Made by a program: the position numbers and the translations under genes. The notes beneath the pieces are model-generated. The model was not told the origin of the DNA. It worked only from the letters and a program-made list of their open reading frames with translations, and ran no database searches. This document shows positions 35,850 through 44,576 of a stretch of 48,841 nucleotides of DNA, in pieces. Source of the DNA: an uncultured Porphyromonadaceae bacterium (GTDB taxonomy: Bacteria; Bacteroidota; Bacteroidia; Bacteroidales; Muribaculaceae); assembly GCA_947176915.1 (NCBI GenBank), contig CAMWSM010000014.1:1-48841 (forward strand), read 5' to 3'. Within the stretch, counting starts at the first letter, position 1, and each line of letters starts with the position of its first letter.

Positions 35850-35976
35850 CTATATATTAATGGCTTAGAGTAGATTTTCGCATATTAAAATTTCAATTTT
35901 ATTAATAAATTATATTTTAAGCAGTTAACTGTAATATGCTTTCTATTGGGATTTTATAACCTACAATCGCTTTTTC
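35850..35976. repeat. Long direct repeat, left copy (flanks the AAA-ATPase/PDDEXK gene)
   Basis: This 127-nt AT-rich segment recurs at 37731-37857 without net gaps. The middle 40 nt (35881-35920) are identical; the flanks are moderately diverged. The pair brackets the 519-codon gene and its upstream hairpin. It is unrelated in sequence to the repeats at 1-99 and 1754-1848. Confidence 0.85.
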
Positions 35977-36053
35977 CTGACTTCGTCAACGTGTCACCCA
36001 AAACTCAAATCACGCAATCCATACCGTAAATAAAACTTTATCTCACCTTACAT

Positions 36054-36094
36054 AAAGCTCTCTTTCTGAATTATCTATTCGGGAAGAGAGCTTT
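36054..36094 (+). terminator. Orphan terminator-like hairpin upstream of the ATPase gene
   Basis: AAAGCTCTCTTTC (36054-36066) pairs with GGAAGAGAGCTTT (36082-36094) with one G-U, and further T residues follow. No rightward gene precedes it. It lies between the left repeat and the ATPase gene, so it may belong to the cassette, end a small RNA, or act as insulation from outside transcription. Confidence 0.6.
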
Positions 36095-36109
36095 TTATTG
36101 GATTTTGAT

Positions 36110-36117
36110 TATATTTG
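36110..36117 (+). promoter_or_regulatory. Possible -7 element of the ATPase gene
   Basis: TATATTTG fits TAnnTTTG and is 30 nt from the start codon. No -33 TTTG is found at the expected spacing, so support is partial. Confidence 0.45.
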
Positions 36118-36147
36118 CAGTAGTTTATCAAATCTACGAGACCATAT

Positions 36148-37707
36148 ATGGAGGAAACACTTAAATATCCCGTTGGCATTCAGACTTTTACAGAAATTAT
36201 TGAGGAAAAATACTTCTATGTGGATAAGACTCAACTTATCTATGACTTAATTCACGAGTCAAAATATGTTTTTCTCAGCCGACCACGCCGATTCGGCAAA
36301 AGTCTGCTTATGTCTACTTTGGAGGCATATTTCAGAGGAAAGAAAGAACTTTTCTCCGGACTTGCCATATCCAAATTGGAAACTGATTGGGAAGTTTATC
36401 CGGTGTTTCGTTTTGATTTGAGTCCTGCTAATTATGACCATCCTCAACGGTTGATTAATCTCATAAAACGCTCCCTCAACCGTATTGGACGTGTATATGG
36501 CTTATCTTCCGAGTATGATGATATTTCCGATATATTCATTGATTTCATAGAGCAGGCGTTTGACAAATACGGAAAAAAGGTAGTGGTGTTAATTGACGAG
36601 TATGACAAACCCCTGCTCGACTGTCTCCATAATCCATCCCTGCATGATGAGCTGAAGAATGAGCTCAGGAGTTTCTACTCCTGCATTAAGGCTTGCGACG
36701 AATATATCCGCTTCGCAATGCTCACGGGGGTGTCAAAGTTCGGGAAAGTATCGATTTTCAGTGGACTTAACAATTTAAAGGATATATCTCTTCTTCCAAA
36801 GTATAACGCATTATGTGGAATCTCCGAATCTGAATTTCACAGGGACTTCTTAAAATCCATAGATGAATTCTCCGAAGTGAGCGGTATTTCCACCCATGAT
36901 GCGTGGAACTCGTTCAAGGAGATGTACGACGGATACCATTTCGCCGCTAAAGGGGAATATATCTACAACCCTTTCAGCATCCTGAATGCCTTCGACCAGA
37001 ACGAGTTCAAGAGTTTCTGGTATGAGAGCGGATCGCCCTCCTACCTTGTAAGGCTGATAGAATCTAACTCTTACAATCTTGACAGGCTGGAGGGTCAGCA
37101 CAGGACCGAGGAGCAACTGGGAAACATAACGGACATGCAGTATGACCTCGTACCCCTACTCTTCCAGTCCGGATACCTTACTATCAAAGGATATGACTCC
37201 GAGACAAGGGAATATAAGCTCGGTTTCCCTAACCGTGAGGTCTATGAATCATTCTGGACATCCCTCAAAAACCATTTCTTCCGTGCGGTAGGAGGAGGAA
37301 ATGCTTTTGACCTGAGATTATTCTATCAGGATATAATTGATGGAAACCCGGAGGAGTTCATGCGTCGCTTAAAGGCCTTGTTTGCTGATACTTCCTCCGA
37401 ACCTGAGCGTAACAAGGAGATACATTTTCAGAACATGATGGCAATCGTGGCAAAAATGCTCGGACTTAAAGTTATCACTGAGGTACACTCGGCTGCCGGA
37501 AGATGCGATATGCAGATATTAACTGACAGATTCGTATATATTTTCGAATTCAAGATAAACGGTTCCGCTGAGGAGGCTTTACAACAAATTATAGAGAGGG
37601 ATTATGCTGCTCCCTTTGCGGCAGGTAGTCAAACTGTATTCTTGATTGCAACTAACTTCTCCACTAAACAGAGAAATCTAACTGAATGGATTATCCAAAA
37701 GGTGTAG
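36148..37707 (+). CDS. AAA-ATPase-like protein with PD-(D/E)XK nuclease domain
   Basis: This 519-aa protein belongs to the AAA-ATPase_like/PDDEXK_9 family (PF09820 plus PF08011 architecture). Walker A is RPRRFGKS at 45-52 after the diagnostic KYFYVDKTQLI. Walker B is LIDEYD at 148-153, followed by KPLLD. A helical middle carries DGYHFAAKGEYIYNPFSILNAF. The nuclease core at the C-terminus has Asp454, Glu467 and Lys469 (GRCDMQILTDRFVYIFEFK), so it seems catalytically complete. These genes are found in many copies per Bacteroidetes genome and their role is not known. It is alone between 127-bp direct repeats. A 39-bp piece of it recurs in the remnant after lgt. Confidence 0.93.
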   Translation: MEETLKYPVGIQTFTEIIEEKYFYVDKTQLIYDLIHESKYVFLSRPRRFGKSLLMSTLEAYFRGKKELFSGLAISKLETDWEVYPVFRFDLSPANYDHPQRLINLIKRSLNRIGRVYGLSSEYDDISDIFIDFIEQAFDKYGKKVVVLIDEYDKPLLDCLHNPSLHDELKNELRSFYSCIKACDEYIRFAMLTGVSKFGKVSIFSGLNNLKDISLLPKYNALCGISESEFHRDFLKSIDEFSEVSGISTHDAWNSFKEMYDGYHFAAKGEYIYNPFSILNAFDQNEFKSFWYESGSPSYLVRLIESNSYNLDRLEGQHRTEEQLGNITDMQYDLVPLLFQSGYLTIKGYDSETREYKLGFPNREVYESFWTSLKNHFFRAVGGGNAFDLRLFYQDIIDGNPEEFMRRLKALFADTSSEPERNKEIHFQNMMAIVAKMLGLKVITEVHSAAGRCDMQILTDRFVYIFEFKINGSAEEALQQIIERDYAAPFAAGSQTVFLIATNFSTKQRNLTEWIIQKV

Positions 37708-37730
37708 ATTGTGCGTAACCGATTAAGTCT

Positions 37731-37857
37731 CCTATATTTTAGAGGATTAGAGTGCATTTTTGCATATTAAAATTTCAATTTTATTAATAAATTATATTTT
37801 AATTAATTAAACATAATATACTATCTATTAGCATTTTATAGCTTGCAATCGTTTTTA
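37731..37857. repeat. Long direct repeat, right copy
   Basis: Partner of 35850-35976, starting 23 nt after the ATPase stop codon. The 40 identical nucleotides are at 37762-37801. The remainder of the gap to the fimbrial gene holds the promoter at 37904-37935 and a long leader; I see no gene. Confidence 0.85.
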
Positions 37858-37903
37858 ACATATAGAATAAATATTTAAAAATCTGTTAATCTAATTTAAA
37901 CAC

Positions 37904-37935
37904 TTGCAAAATCAGGTAGTTATGTTGTAATTTTG
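37904..37935 (+). promoter_or_regulatory. Promoter of the fimbrial operon
   Basis: TTG (37904-37906) precedes TAATTTTG (37928-37935), an exact -7 match, by 21 nt. The leader to the first fimbrillin-like gene would be about 230 nt, long enough for post-transcriptional control; it contains GTTTTTATTAAAAAC, a small AT hairpin. Confidence 0.6.
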
Positions 37936-38171
37936 CAACGTAAAAATGATTGAGGCCCTCTACATGAGAGCTTACCGAAAGCAATTTGCCAAATAGTTTT
38001 TATTAAAAACATCTTTTTACTCATATATTACAATCCTTCAACAACCCCAACTCTGACGGTATCGGTTCCTCTTGAAGGCACTTGCCAAATTATCAAAAAA
38101 TAATATTAGTTCGATTTCTGAATGGTCAATTATCGACCGGGATGAAACAAACCCTTTATACATTTTATTCT

Positions 38172-40070
38172 ATGATGAAGAAAAGTTTTCTCTTCACCGC
38201 AGCAGCCTCTGTGCTCTGCCTTGCTTCCTGCTCTCAGGATGACTTCGCACCCGTACAGGAAAACAATGAGAATGGCAACGTAACTTTCACCGTTAGCCTC
38301 AACGACAAACCCGCGACCCGTGCATTTGGCGACGGTTATTCAGCAAAAAATCTTGCTTATGCAGTTTACGATATTTCTGACACCGAACCTAAATTAGCAG
38401 GCGAGGGTAACACCGAGTTTTCCGCCAACTCACTTTCTACTACACTAAATATCACGCTCGCAAACGGTCGTGATTACAGGATAGCATTCTTCGCATCAAA
38501 TCAGAACGAGGAGGGCAACAATGTTTACTCTTTCGATGCGGAGAATAAGAAAATCACTGTCGATTATTCCAAGACTCACCTTACAGCAGACCAAAATGTT
38601 GATCAGGATTGCTTCTTTAACGTTCTTCAGGTCAACAAAGATCAGATTGGCTCTTCGCTTTCTGTAACTCTGAATCGTCCTGTCGCTCAGATCAATTTCG
38701 GCACAGCTGACCTCGGAGAGGATGCAGTGAAAGCAGCTTACGGTGAAAATGGTGCTAACCTTCGCACAACGCTTACTACCACGGCCTACACCACTCTCAA
38801 TCTTTTGGACGGCATTGTGGATCTTGATAGTAAAGAAGAGTTTACCACAACAACTCCCGCAAAAATTATTGCAAAGGATGATGGGACTTTCCCGGTAGAT
38901 GGGTACGATTATGTTCATTGTGCCTACGTTCTTGTGCCGAAAACCGAGAAAAGTGTAGCGGAGGTTACTCTCACAATCACCGGTGGCACGGCAGTACCAC
39001 AAACTGTAAAAGTCAGCAATGTCCCTCTGCAGGCAAACTATCGCACCAATATCTACGGCAACCTCCTGACAAGCACAACCGACATTACAGTTGACAAAGA
39101 TGCCGATTGGAGCGATCCTGACTATAATATTCCTATTTGGGATGGTTCAGTTGCTAACTCACTTCCGGAAACTATTGATGGAGTCATGGAACTTTCAACA
39201 CCTGCTCAGTTTGCAAAATTGGCACAAGAGGTAAATAACGGTAATAAATTCCAAGGCGTAACCGTCAAACTTGCTGCTGATATCAATCTTAATAATATCA
39301 ACTGGACCCCTATCGGTACCGACAATAAACCCTTCGAAGGAAGTTTTGACGGTCAAGGATACACAATCTCTAATCTCTCGATACTCCAGTCTAATACTGC
39401 CTCCTATGCAGGTTTCTTTGGAAATGTGAACGAATCAGCAGATGGTCTTAAAAATGTAAAAATAGATGGAATAAATATTGATGTTCGCAAAGCAGACGGA
39501 GCAACCGATGTTGGTGGACTTGCAGGGCATGTTTTCCGCTCTCCAATTGCAAATATCTCGGTTAAAAATGTAAACATACAATCTTATCGTCGCACCGGTG
39601 GTGTTGTAGGATACATTTATGGTAATTTGGATGATTGCTATGCAGAAAATGTAATAATTGATATGATGCTTGACCCAACTAATGATAACGGCGATAAGGC
39701 AGGTGCTATTGCGGGTTATTGTGCAGAATCTGGAAGTGGTATTTACACTACAAAAAATAACTCGGCAAAGAATGTAAGCATTTCAGGATTCCGCGACTTA
39801 GGAGGTTTATTTGGAATGATGCAATATACTCGTTCAATGGAAAATAATACAGCAACTGATGTAACCATTACTGTGAATGCTGAAAGAAATGATTTGACTT
39901 CGGATAAACCGGAAAACTTCGGAGCAATTGTGGGCAGATGGGGTAAAAAAGGAAATTCTATCGCAATAGTAGGCGAAAATAACTCCTTCTCAAATTATAC
40001 TTTTGTGGATAAGGATGGCAATAAGACAGAAAACCAATCCGGCATTCTCACTCAGGAAGATGCAAAGTAA
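38172..40070 (+). CDS. Fimbrillin-like lipoprotein with C-terminal GLUG-type repeats
   Basis: The product is 632 aa from the first of two adjacent ATGs (MMKKSF). An upstream TTG-started frame adds 30 residues without a signal peptide and is unlikely. The lipobox is CLASC (Cys20). Residues about 35-340 resemble a DUF6562/Mfa-type fimbrial domain: GNVTFTVSLNDKPATRAFGDG, then NRPVAQINFGTADLG and YRTNIYGNLLTSTTDITV. The paralog at 42548 shares the same order. The last ~290 residues form GLUG-like beta-helix repeats (PIGTDNKPFEGSFDGQGYTISNLSI, GGLAGHVFRSPIANISVKNVNI, GGVVGYIYGNLDDCYAENV). Such a fusion suggests a fimbrial subunit or tip protein carrying an adhesive domain. It is the first gene of the fimbrial operon. 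Confidence 0.75.
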   Translation: MMKKSFLFTAAASVLCLASCSQDDFAPVQENNENGNVTFTVSLNDKPATRAFGDGYSAKNLAYAVYDISDTEPKLAGEGNTEFSANSLSTTLNITLANGRDYRIAFFASNQNEEGNNVYSFDAENKKITVDYSKTHLTADQNVDQDCFFNVLQVNKDQIGSSLSVTLNRPVAQINFGTADLGEDAVKAAYGENGANLRTTLTTTAYTTLNLLDGIVDLDSKEEFTTTTPAKIIAKDDGTFPVDGYDYVHCAYVLVPKTEKSVAEVTLTITGGTAVPQTVKVSNVPLQANYRTNIYGNLLTSTTDITVDKDADWSDPDYNIPIWDGSVANSLPETIDGVMELSTPAQFAKLAQEVNNGNKFQGVTVKLAADINLNNINWTPIGTDNKPFEGSFDGQGYTISNLSILQSNTASYAGFFGNVNESADGLKNVKIDGINIDVRKADGATDVGGLAGHVFRSPIANISVKNVNIQSYRRTGGVVGYIYGNLDDCYAENVIIDMMLDPTNDNGDKAGAIAGYCAESGSGIYTTKNNSAKNVSISGFRDLGGLFGMMQYTRSMENNTATDVTITVNAERNDLTSDKPENFGAIVGRWGKKGNSIAIVGENNSFSNYTFVDKDGNKTENQSGILTQEDAK

Positions 40071-40101
40071 ATAATCTAACCATAAACGGGTTAATAACCA
40101 G

Positions 40102-40127
40102 GTTCGTCCCCTTGAAACGGGGCGAAC
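40102..40127 (+). other. GC-rich intercistronic hairpin in the fimbrial operon
   Basis: GTTCG/CGAAC and CCCC/GGGG form a stem with a single bulged T around the loop TTGAAAC. No T-run follows. It lies between the first fimbrillin-like gene and the DUF3575 gene, where a processing or partial-termination site could lower downstream expression. Confidence 0.5.
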
Positions 40128-40153
40128 TTACCAAAAATAAATAATCAAATAAT

Positions 40154-41419
40154 ATGTCATTCATCAAACACAGAATAGCACGATCACTCTTGGCCGTTCT
40201 CTTCGCCGGTTGCGCTTTCGCGGTTGCTGCGGCAACTCCGACTTCAGCCCATCAGGCTGATAACAGCCGGCAGCCCATCAGCGCCGTACAACTCTTCCCG
40301 ATGAATGTCGCTTCTCTTGATAATGCTGCCGCTGATCTTCGACGTCTCGCAGAAGATGCCGAAAAAGGGTATGCAGCAGGAGAAATTGACTCACTCATTA
40401 TTGTGGGTGGGGCATCTCCCGAAGGACCAAAAGCCCTTAACCGACGACTCGCTCAGGAAAGAGCGGAAAATGTTGCCAGATTCCTGATAGAAAAAACCTC
40501 TATACCGGCTGAAAAGATAACCGTGATTAGCAAGGTTGCCGAATGGTCAGAGGTTTCCGATTTCGCAGGAAAGCTGAACGACGGTTTTGCCCCGCTCGTG
40601 GTGGCAGCCATAAAAAAGAATCCGGCTAACCCGACAGCAACCTTGCGACAGCTGGAGAAAGGTCATGTCTGGAAATGGCTCAGCCAGGAGGTTTTCCCCT
40701 CCCTGCGTTCCACGGATATTATGGCAATCCTCACTCCCCTCCCGGTTTCAGCGACAGATTCAACAGTCGCTCCGGAGGCAATAGAGACAAAAGAAATTAC
40801 GGAAGCTCAATCTCCAACGATAGAAGAGGGGAAAGAGACGGAAACCGTGGTGAACATACCTGCGGAAGATGGATGGCAACGAGGATTTTACATCAAGACA
40901 AATCTTCCTGCGTGGCTCGCACTTCTGACAAACATAGGCGTTGAGGTTGACCTTGCCCCTCACTGGAGCTTCAATCTTCCTTTCTATTATTCCGGATTCA
41001 ATTATTTCACCAGTACTCTCAAATTCCGAACTTTAGGGATACAGCCGGAGGTGAGATGGTGGCATTCCCCCCGAAACCACGGTTTCTTCGCAGGAGCACA
41101 TTTCAGTATGGCTTACTACAACTTGGCGTTCAACCGCACTTTCCGTTATCAGGACCGTGACGGACGCACACCAGCTTTGGGTGGAGGCTTAGCCCTCGGA
41201 TGGCGATTCAGGCTCAACTCCGACCCTAACCTCACTATGGAGGCAAGCATTGGCGCGGGTGCTTACAGGATGCACTACGATGTATTCTACAACCGGCCCG
41301 GTGGTCTTCTTTACGACACTCGGAAACGGACATATATCGGACTCGATCAGGCATCCCTCTCCCTTACTTACCGCTTCGGCATCGGCAAACGCTCTGAAAC
41401 GAAAGGAGGTGAGAGATGA
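40154..41419 (+). CDS. DUF3575 outer-membrane protein with OmpA-like N-terminal region
   Basis: This 421-aa protein has a signal peptide (about 1-28). An OmpA-like stretch covers about 45-120, including SLIIVGGASPEGPKALNRRLAQERAENVARFL. A Glu/Thr/Pro-rich linker (about 200-235) follows. The C-terminal DUF3575-type barrel domain is at about 240-411 (RGFYIKTNLPAWLALLTNIGVEVDLAPHWSFNLPFYYSG, then HFSMAYYNLAFN and SLTYRFGIG). Such proteins are regular partners of Bacteroidetes fimbrial operons and are thought to sit in the outer membrane. The next gene overlaps by 4 nt (ATGA), giving translational coupling to the anchor lipoprotein. Confidence 0.82.
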   Translation: MSFIKHRIARSLLAVLFAGCAFAVAAATPTSAHQADNSRQPISAVQLFPMNVASLDNAAADLRRLAEDAEKGYAAGEIDSLIIVGGASPEGPKALNRRLAQERAENVARFLIEKTSIPAEKITVISKVAEWSEVSDFAGKLNDGFAPLVVAAIKKNPANPTATLRQLEKGHVWKWLSQEVFPSLRSTDIMAILTPLPVSATDSTVAPEAIETKEITEAQSPTIEEGKETETVVNIPAEDGWQRGFYIKTNLPAWLALLTNIGVEVDLAPHWSFNLPFYYSGFNYFTSTLKFRTLGIQPEVRWWHSPRNHGFFAGAHFSMAYYNLAFNRTFRYQDRDGRTPALGGGLALGWRFRLNSDPNLTMEASIGAGAYRMHYDVFYNRPGGLLYDTRKRTYIGLDQASLSLTYRFGIGKRSETKGGER

Positions 41420-42423
41420 GAAAGATGATTTTCAAGCTTCCGTCGATTCTCCTGCTCCTTCTCTTCACCCTTTTGCAGACGGCTTGCGTGCATGAGTTCC
41501 CGGCTTCTCCCGAGACACGCCGTGTGAATCTCAGAGTAACACATCAATTGGATTGGTCGCTTTACGACTATGTGTCGCCAAGTCGCTCCTCACGCACAAT
41601 GGATGATGATCAATGGATGTGGGTGGAATATCTATTCGAGGTGCATCCTGCCGGAACCACCGACAATCCTTTGACGAGATTCCGAGAGTATGTAGAATAT
41701 TCTGACCGACTACCTATGTCGACTGTTGTCGAACTCCCTCCCGGCGAGTATGATATCTGGATATGGTCGCAATTTTTCGACCCATCTACCGGCGAAGCAC
41801 CCTATTTCGATACCGAATCGTTCGGCGCAATCAAACTGAAAGGTCCTTACGTAGGAAGCACCTATCAGAAGGATGCTCATCAGGGATGTGTACGTGTCTC
41901 TGTTCCATCAACGACTGAAGCGCAAATAGACCTCAATTATTCAGTCGAACTTACCCGACCTCTCACGGCACATGCTTTTATCGCCACGGATGTGGATGAG
42001 TTTATCGAAATGGAGACGAGGCGCAGAAGTGGAGAAACGGCTGGCGATATTGATTTCTCGAAATATACTGCAAAAGTGATTCACACCGGGTATATGATCA
42101 ATGAGTACTCGATGTTCCGCAACCGTCCTACTGACTCTACACTCGGCATAACATATACAAGTCCGCTTGAGGTTACTCCGGAAGGTGAAGTGCTTGTCGC
42201 TTACGACACTCCATTCATCAACGGTGAGGAATCGACTCTTTCCCTTGGAATAGAGATCTATGATCCGGAGGGAAAACTTGTATCGACTGTCGGCAACATT
42301 ACAATACCGACTAAGCTCAGCCAAGGCACGATTGTAAGAGGGAATTTCTTGACCTCCAAAGCATCGGGAGGCGTGGGCATTGACAAAGACTTCGAAGGCG
42401 AATTCAACATTGAGATCAGATAA
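41416..42423 (+). CDS. Mfa2/FimB-like fimbrial anchor lipoprotein
   Basis: This 335-aa protein has a lipobox LQTAC (Cys24). It resembles the DUF5119/FimB-Mfa2 group: VNLRVTHQLDWSLYDY at the N-terminus, VELPPGEYDIWIWSQFFD in the first beta-sandwich, and RPLTAHAFIATDVDEFIE opening the second. It ends with GTIVRGNFLTSKASGGVGIDKDFEGEFNIEI. Such proteins cap and anchor the fimbrial shaft at the outer membrane. It is coupled to the DUF3575 gene by a 4-nt overlap. A REP-like palindrome follows before the second fimbrillin-like gene. The exact DUF number is from memory. Confidence 0.75.
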   Translation: MRKMIFKLPSILLLLLFTLLQTACVHEFPASPETRRVNLRVTHQLDWSLYDYVSPSRSSRTMDDDQWMWVEYLFEVHPAGTTDNPLTRFREYVEYSDRLPMSTVVELPPGEYDIWIWSQFFDPSTGEAPYFDTESFGAIKLKGPYVGSTYQKDAHQGCVRVSVPSTTEAQIDLNYSVELTRPLTAHAFIATDVDEFIEMETRRRSGETAGDIDFSKYTAKVIHTGYMINEYSMFRNRPTDSTLGITYTSPLEVTPEGEVLVAYDTPFINGEESTLSLGIEIYDPEGKLVSTVGNITIPTKLSQGTIVRGNFLTSKASGGVGIDKDFEGEFNIEIR

Positions 42424-42429
42424 GGCCTT

Positions 42430-42467
42430 GGGAGCAGGGGCAGTCCCTGCCCCGCCATGCGACAAAA
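42430..42467. repeat. REP-like palindromic unit, single copy
   Basis: GGGGCAG pairs with CTGCCCC around TCC, preceded by GGGAGCA and followed by GCGACAAAA. The same layout occurs twice, in opposite orientations, at 44577-44706. Confidence 0.65.
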
Positions 42468-42547
42468 CTCAAGGCATTAAGCTAAAGTCAAAAAAAATAA
42501 TAATTTTTTAATTTAAGAATAATATTAACTTTTTATATAATAACATT

Positions 42548-44482
42548 ATGAGAAAGGCGATTTATCTCGGCGCTGCCCTCGCAGCTGTGATGACAACTTC
42601 CTGCTCTAACGACATGGACCAGTTTGGCACCACCACCGGCGACGGAAACGTAGTTATCCAACTTCAGCTTCCCGACAATTTTGCAACCCGTTCGTTTGGC
42701 GACGGTCTAACTGCCACCAACCTTCAGTATGCCGTTTATCACACCGGCGAAAAAGATGTTGTAACCAGCGGTGAAGCGACCTTCAACGGACTTCAGGCTA
42801 CCGTTAATCTGAACTTGGTAAACGGTCAGACATACGATTTCATTTTCTGGGCTGATAACTTAGGTAAATCTGAAAACAGTTTCTATAAGTTTGATGCAGA
42901 TAACCAAACTGTTACTGTAGACTATGACGGTCTCAAGGGTAACGACGAGACCCGCGACGCATTCTTCGGCCAGCTTGAAGGACAGAAAATCACTGGTCCG
43001 ACCACACTTTCAGCAACCCTGAAACGTCCGTTCGCCCAGATCAACCTCGGCACTTCCGATTGGGGAGAGAAGGCAGTGGAGACAGCATACAAAAATTTCA
43101 GCAGCTCAATGACAATCAGCACACCGCTCCCGACTACCCTCAATCTTCTTGACGGAAAGGTTAGCGGAGAGGTTAAGACTGTCGTTACTTCAGCTGAGGG
43201 TCGTCCCGATGCTTCAGAGGCTTTCCCTGTATCAGGGTTTGAATATGTATCGATGAACTACGTCCTCGTAGGTTCAGAGAAAGCGGTAGTAGACCTTAAC
43301 TTTGCCTTCAACAATAATGGCGCTAATATCGCAGACCTTCCCGTAGCGTCGGTGCCCGTTCAGCGCAACTATCGCACCAACATCTACGGCGCAGTATTCA
43401 CATCACCCACTGACCTCCTCATAACAATTGAACCCAACTTCAATAATCCGGATTTTGACAATGTCCAGGTTGTTAAGTCAACGGAAGATTTCGTGAAGGC
43501 TCTCACAAATCCAATGATCACTGAGATAAAATTAGAGACTCCTATTGACCTGAGTGATGTTGATCCGGAGAATATGATCATTTCCTCTAATAAAATATTA
43601 GATTTGACCTCAGTTGTTACAGAAGAAGATGAAGCAACTATTACACTTGCTCCTCAGAATCCCTTTGACATTAAAGATGGTGGTTCATTGACTATCAATG
43701 GAGGCACTATCACTAACGGACAGGATGAGCTGGGTGCAGGTCAGCCGGTAAGTATGTTCCATGTCCGTAAAGATAGTGAGCTTAATCTGAATGGAGTAAC
43801 AGTCAACGGCAACACAACTCATCATTATCATGGATCTGCTGCGACTGGTCTTAATTCAGCTGCAATTGATTATTGGGACAATGCTGTAATCAATATAACT
43901 GACAGTTATATTAAAACAGGTGAATTTGTAGTCTGTGGTATGGGTGAGGCAGTAGGTTCAAAAATGACCTTTATTAATTCCTATATGGAGTCTACTTCTT
44001 CAAGCGGTTATGGGACTAACAACTGGTCTTACGCTTTCAGACTTCATGGAGGAGAGGCTACTTTCAAAGACTGTACCGTCGTAGGTATTCAGGGCGGAGT
44101 TTCCGGAGGGAGAGGTGCTACCATTACGATTGAAAGTGGCACATATTATACTCATAATACCCCCGGTAAGAAGGATGCTTTCTATGCAGTATATATGACT
44201 GGTGGGTCAACTGCTGTGATTAATGGTGGTTACTTCTCTGGAGCAAACATGCACAGCACATTGGCTGGTAAAGGTGGTACGTCTGCCGTAGTATGTGGTG
44301 ATAATGATACAAACCAGCCAATCGGTTTTGTTGTGATAAATGGCGGTTACTTCTCAGGTATACCTTATAATCATGTAACTAACCAGACTTACGAGCCTGC
44401 TGAAGGTTTCAAATTTGTAGAAATTGATGAAACCGTTGATGGTCGTAAATACGTTCTGACTGTTGAAAAAGAAAACAACTAA
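42548..44482 (+). CDS. Second fimbrillin-like lipoprotein with beta-helix C-terminus
   Basis: This 644-aa protein has a lipobox TTSC (Cys19). The fimbrial domain (about 30-305) is paralogous to the 38172 gene, with shared landmarks NVVIQLQLPDNFATRSFGDG, LKRPFAQINLGTSDWG, TTLNLLDG and YRTNIYGAVFTSPTDLLI. The C-terminal half (about 320-635) has right-handed beta-helix character with NGGTIT, LNLNGVTVNG, KMTFINSYMES, GEATFKDCTVVG and VINGGYFSG rungs. It differs from the GLUG-like end of the first paralog. This gives two subunits with one shared shaft domain and different tips. It follows the anchor gene by about 125 nt and ends the operon before a 21-bp terminator. Confidence 0.77.
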   Translation: MRKAIYLGAALAAVMTTSCSNDMDQFGTTTGDGNVVIQLQLPDNFATRSFGDGLTATNLQYAVYHTGEKDVVTSGEATFNGLQATVNLNLVNGQTYDFIFWADNLGKSENSFYKFDADNQTVTVDYDGLKGNDETRDAFFGQLEGQKITGPTTLSATLKRPFAQINLGTSDWGEKAVETAYKNFSSSMTISTPLPTTLNLLDGKVSGEVKTVVTSAEGRPDASEAFPVSGFEYVSMNYVLVGSEKAVVDLNFAFNNNGANIADLPVASVPVQRNYRTNIYGAVFTSPTDLLITIEPNFNNPDFDNVQVVKSTEDFVKALTNPMITEIKLETPIDLSDVDPENMIISSNKILDLTSVVTEEDEATITLAPQNPFDIKDGGSLTINGGTITNGQDELGAGQPVSMFHVRKDSELNLNGVTVNGNTTHHYHGSAATGLNSAAIDYWDNAVINITDSYIKTGEFVVCGMGEAVGSKMTFINSYMESTSSSGYGTNNWSYAFRLHGGEATFKDCTVVGIQGGVSGGRGATITIESGTYYTHNTPGKKDAFYAVYMTGGSTAVINGGYFSGANMHSTLAGKGGTSAVVCGDNDTNQPIGFVVINGGYFSGIPYNHVTNQTYEPAEGFKFVEIDETVDGRKYVLTVEKENN

Positions 44483-44506
44483 TCTGAAAATTGATAACAA
44501 TAATAA

Positions 44507-44554
44507 AACGACAAAAAAGGAAGCATCTTTGTGGATGCTTCCTTTTTTGTCGTT
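44507..44554. terminator. Terminator of the fimbrial operon, 21-bp perfect hairpin
   Basis: Perfect arms 44507-44527 and 44534-44554 (inner GGAAGCATC/GATGCTTCC, then A6/T6, then outer AACGAC/GTCGTT) enclose TTTGTG. The T6 inside the right arm acts as the T-run. It may work in both directions, as sufS converges. Confidence 0.9.
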
Positions 44555-44576
44555 ATACCCAGGAGGGATTGATTCA

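Noticed and set aside
38496..39002. Minus-strand open frame of 168 codons
   Set aside because: It is antisense to the fimbrillin-like gene with no family resemblance.
41941..42465. Minus-strand open frame of 174 codons
   Set aside because: It is antisense to the anchor lipoprotein gene and starts inside the REP-like palindrome.
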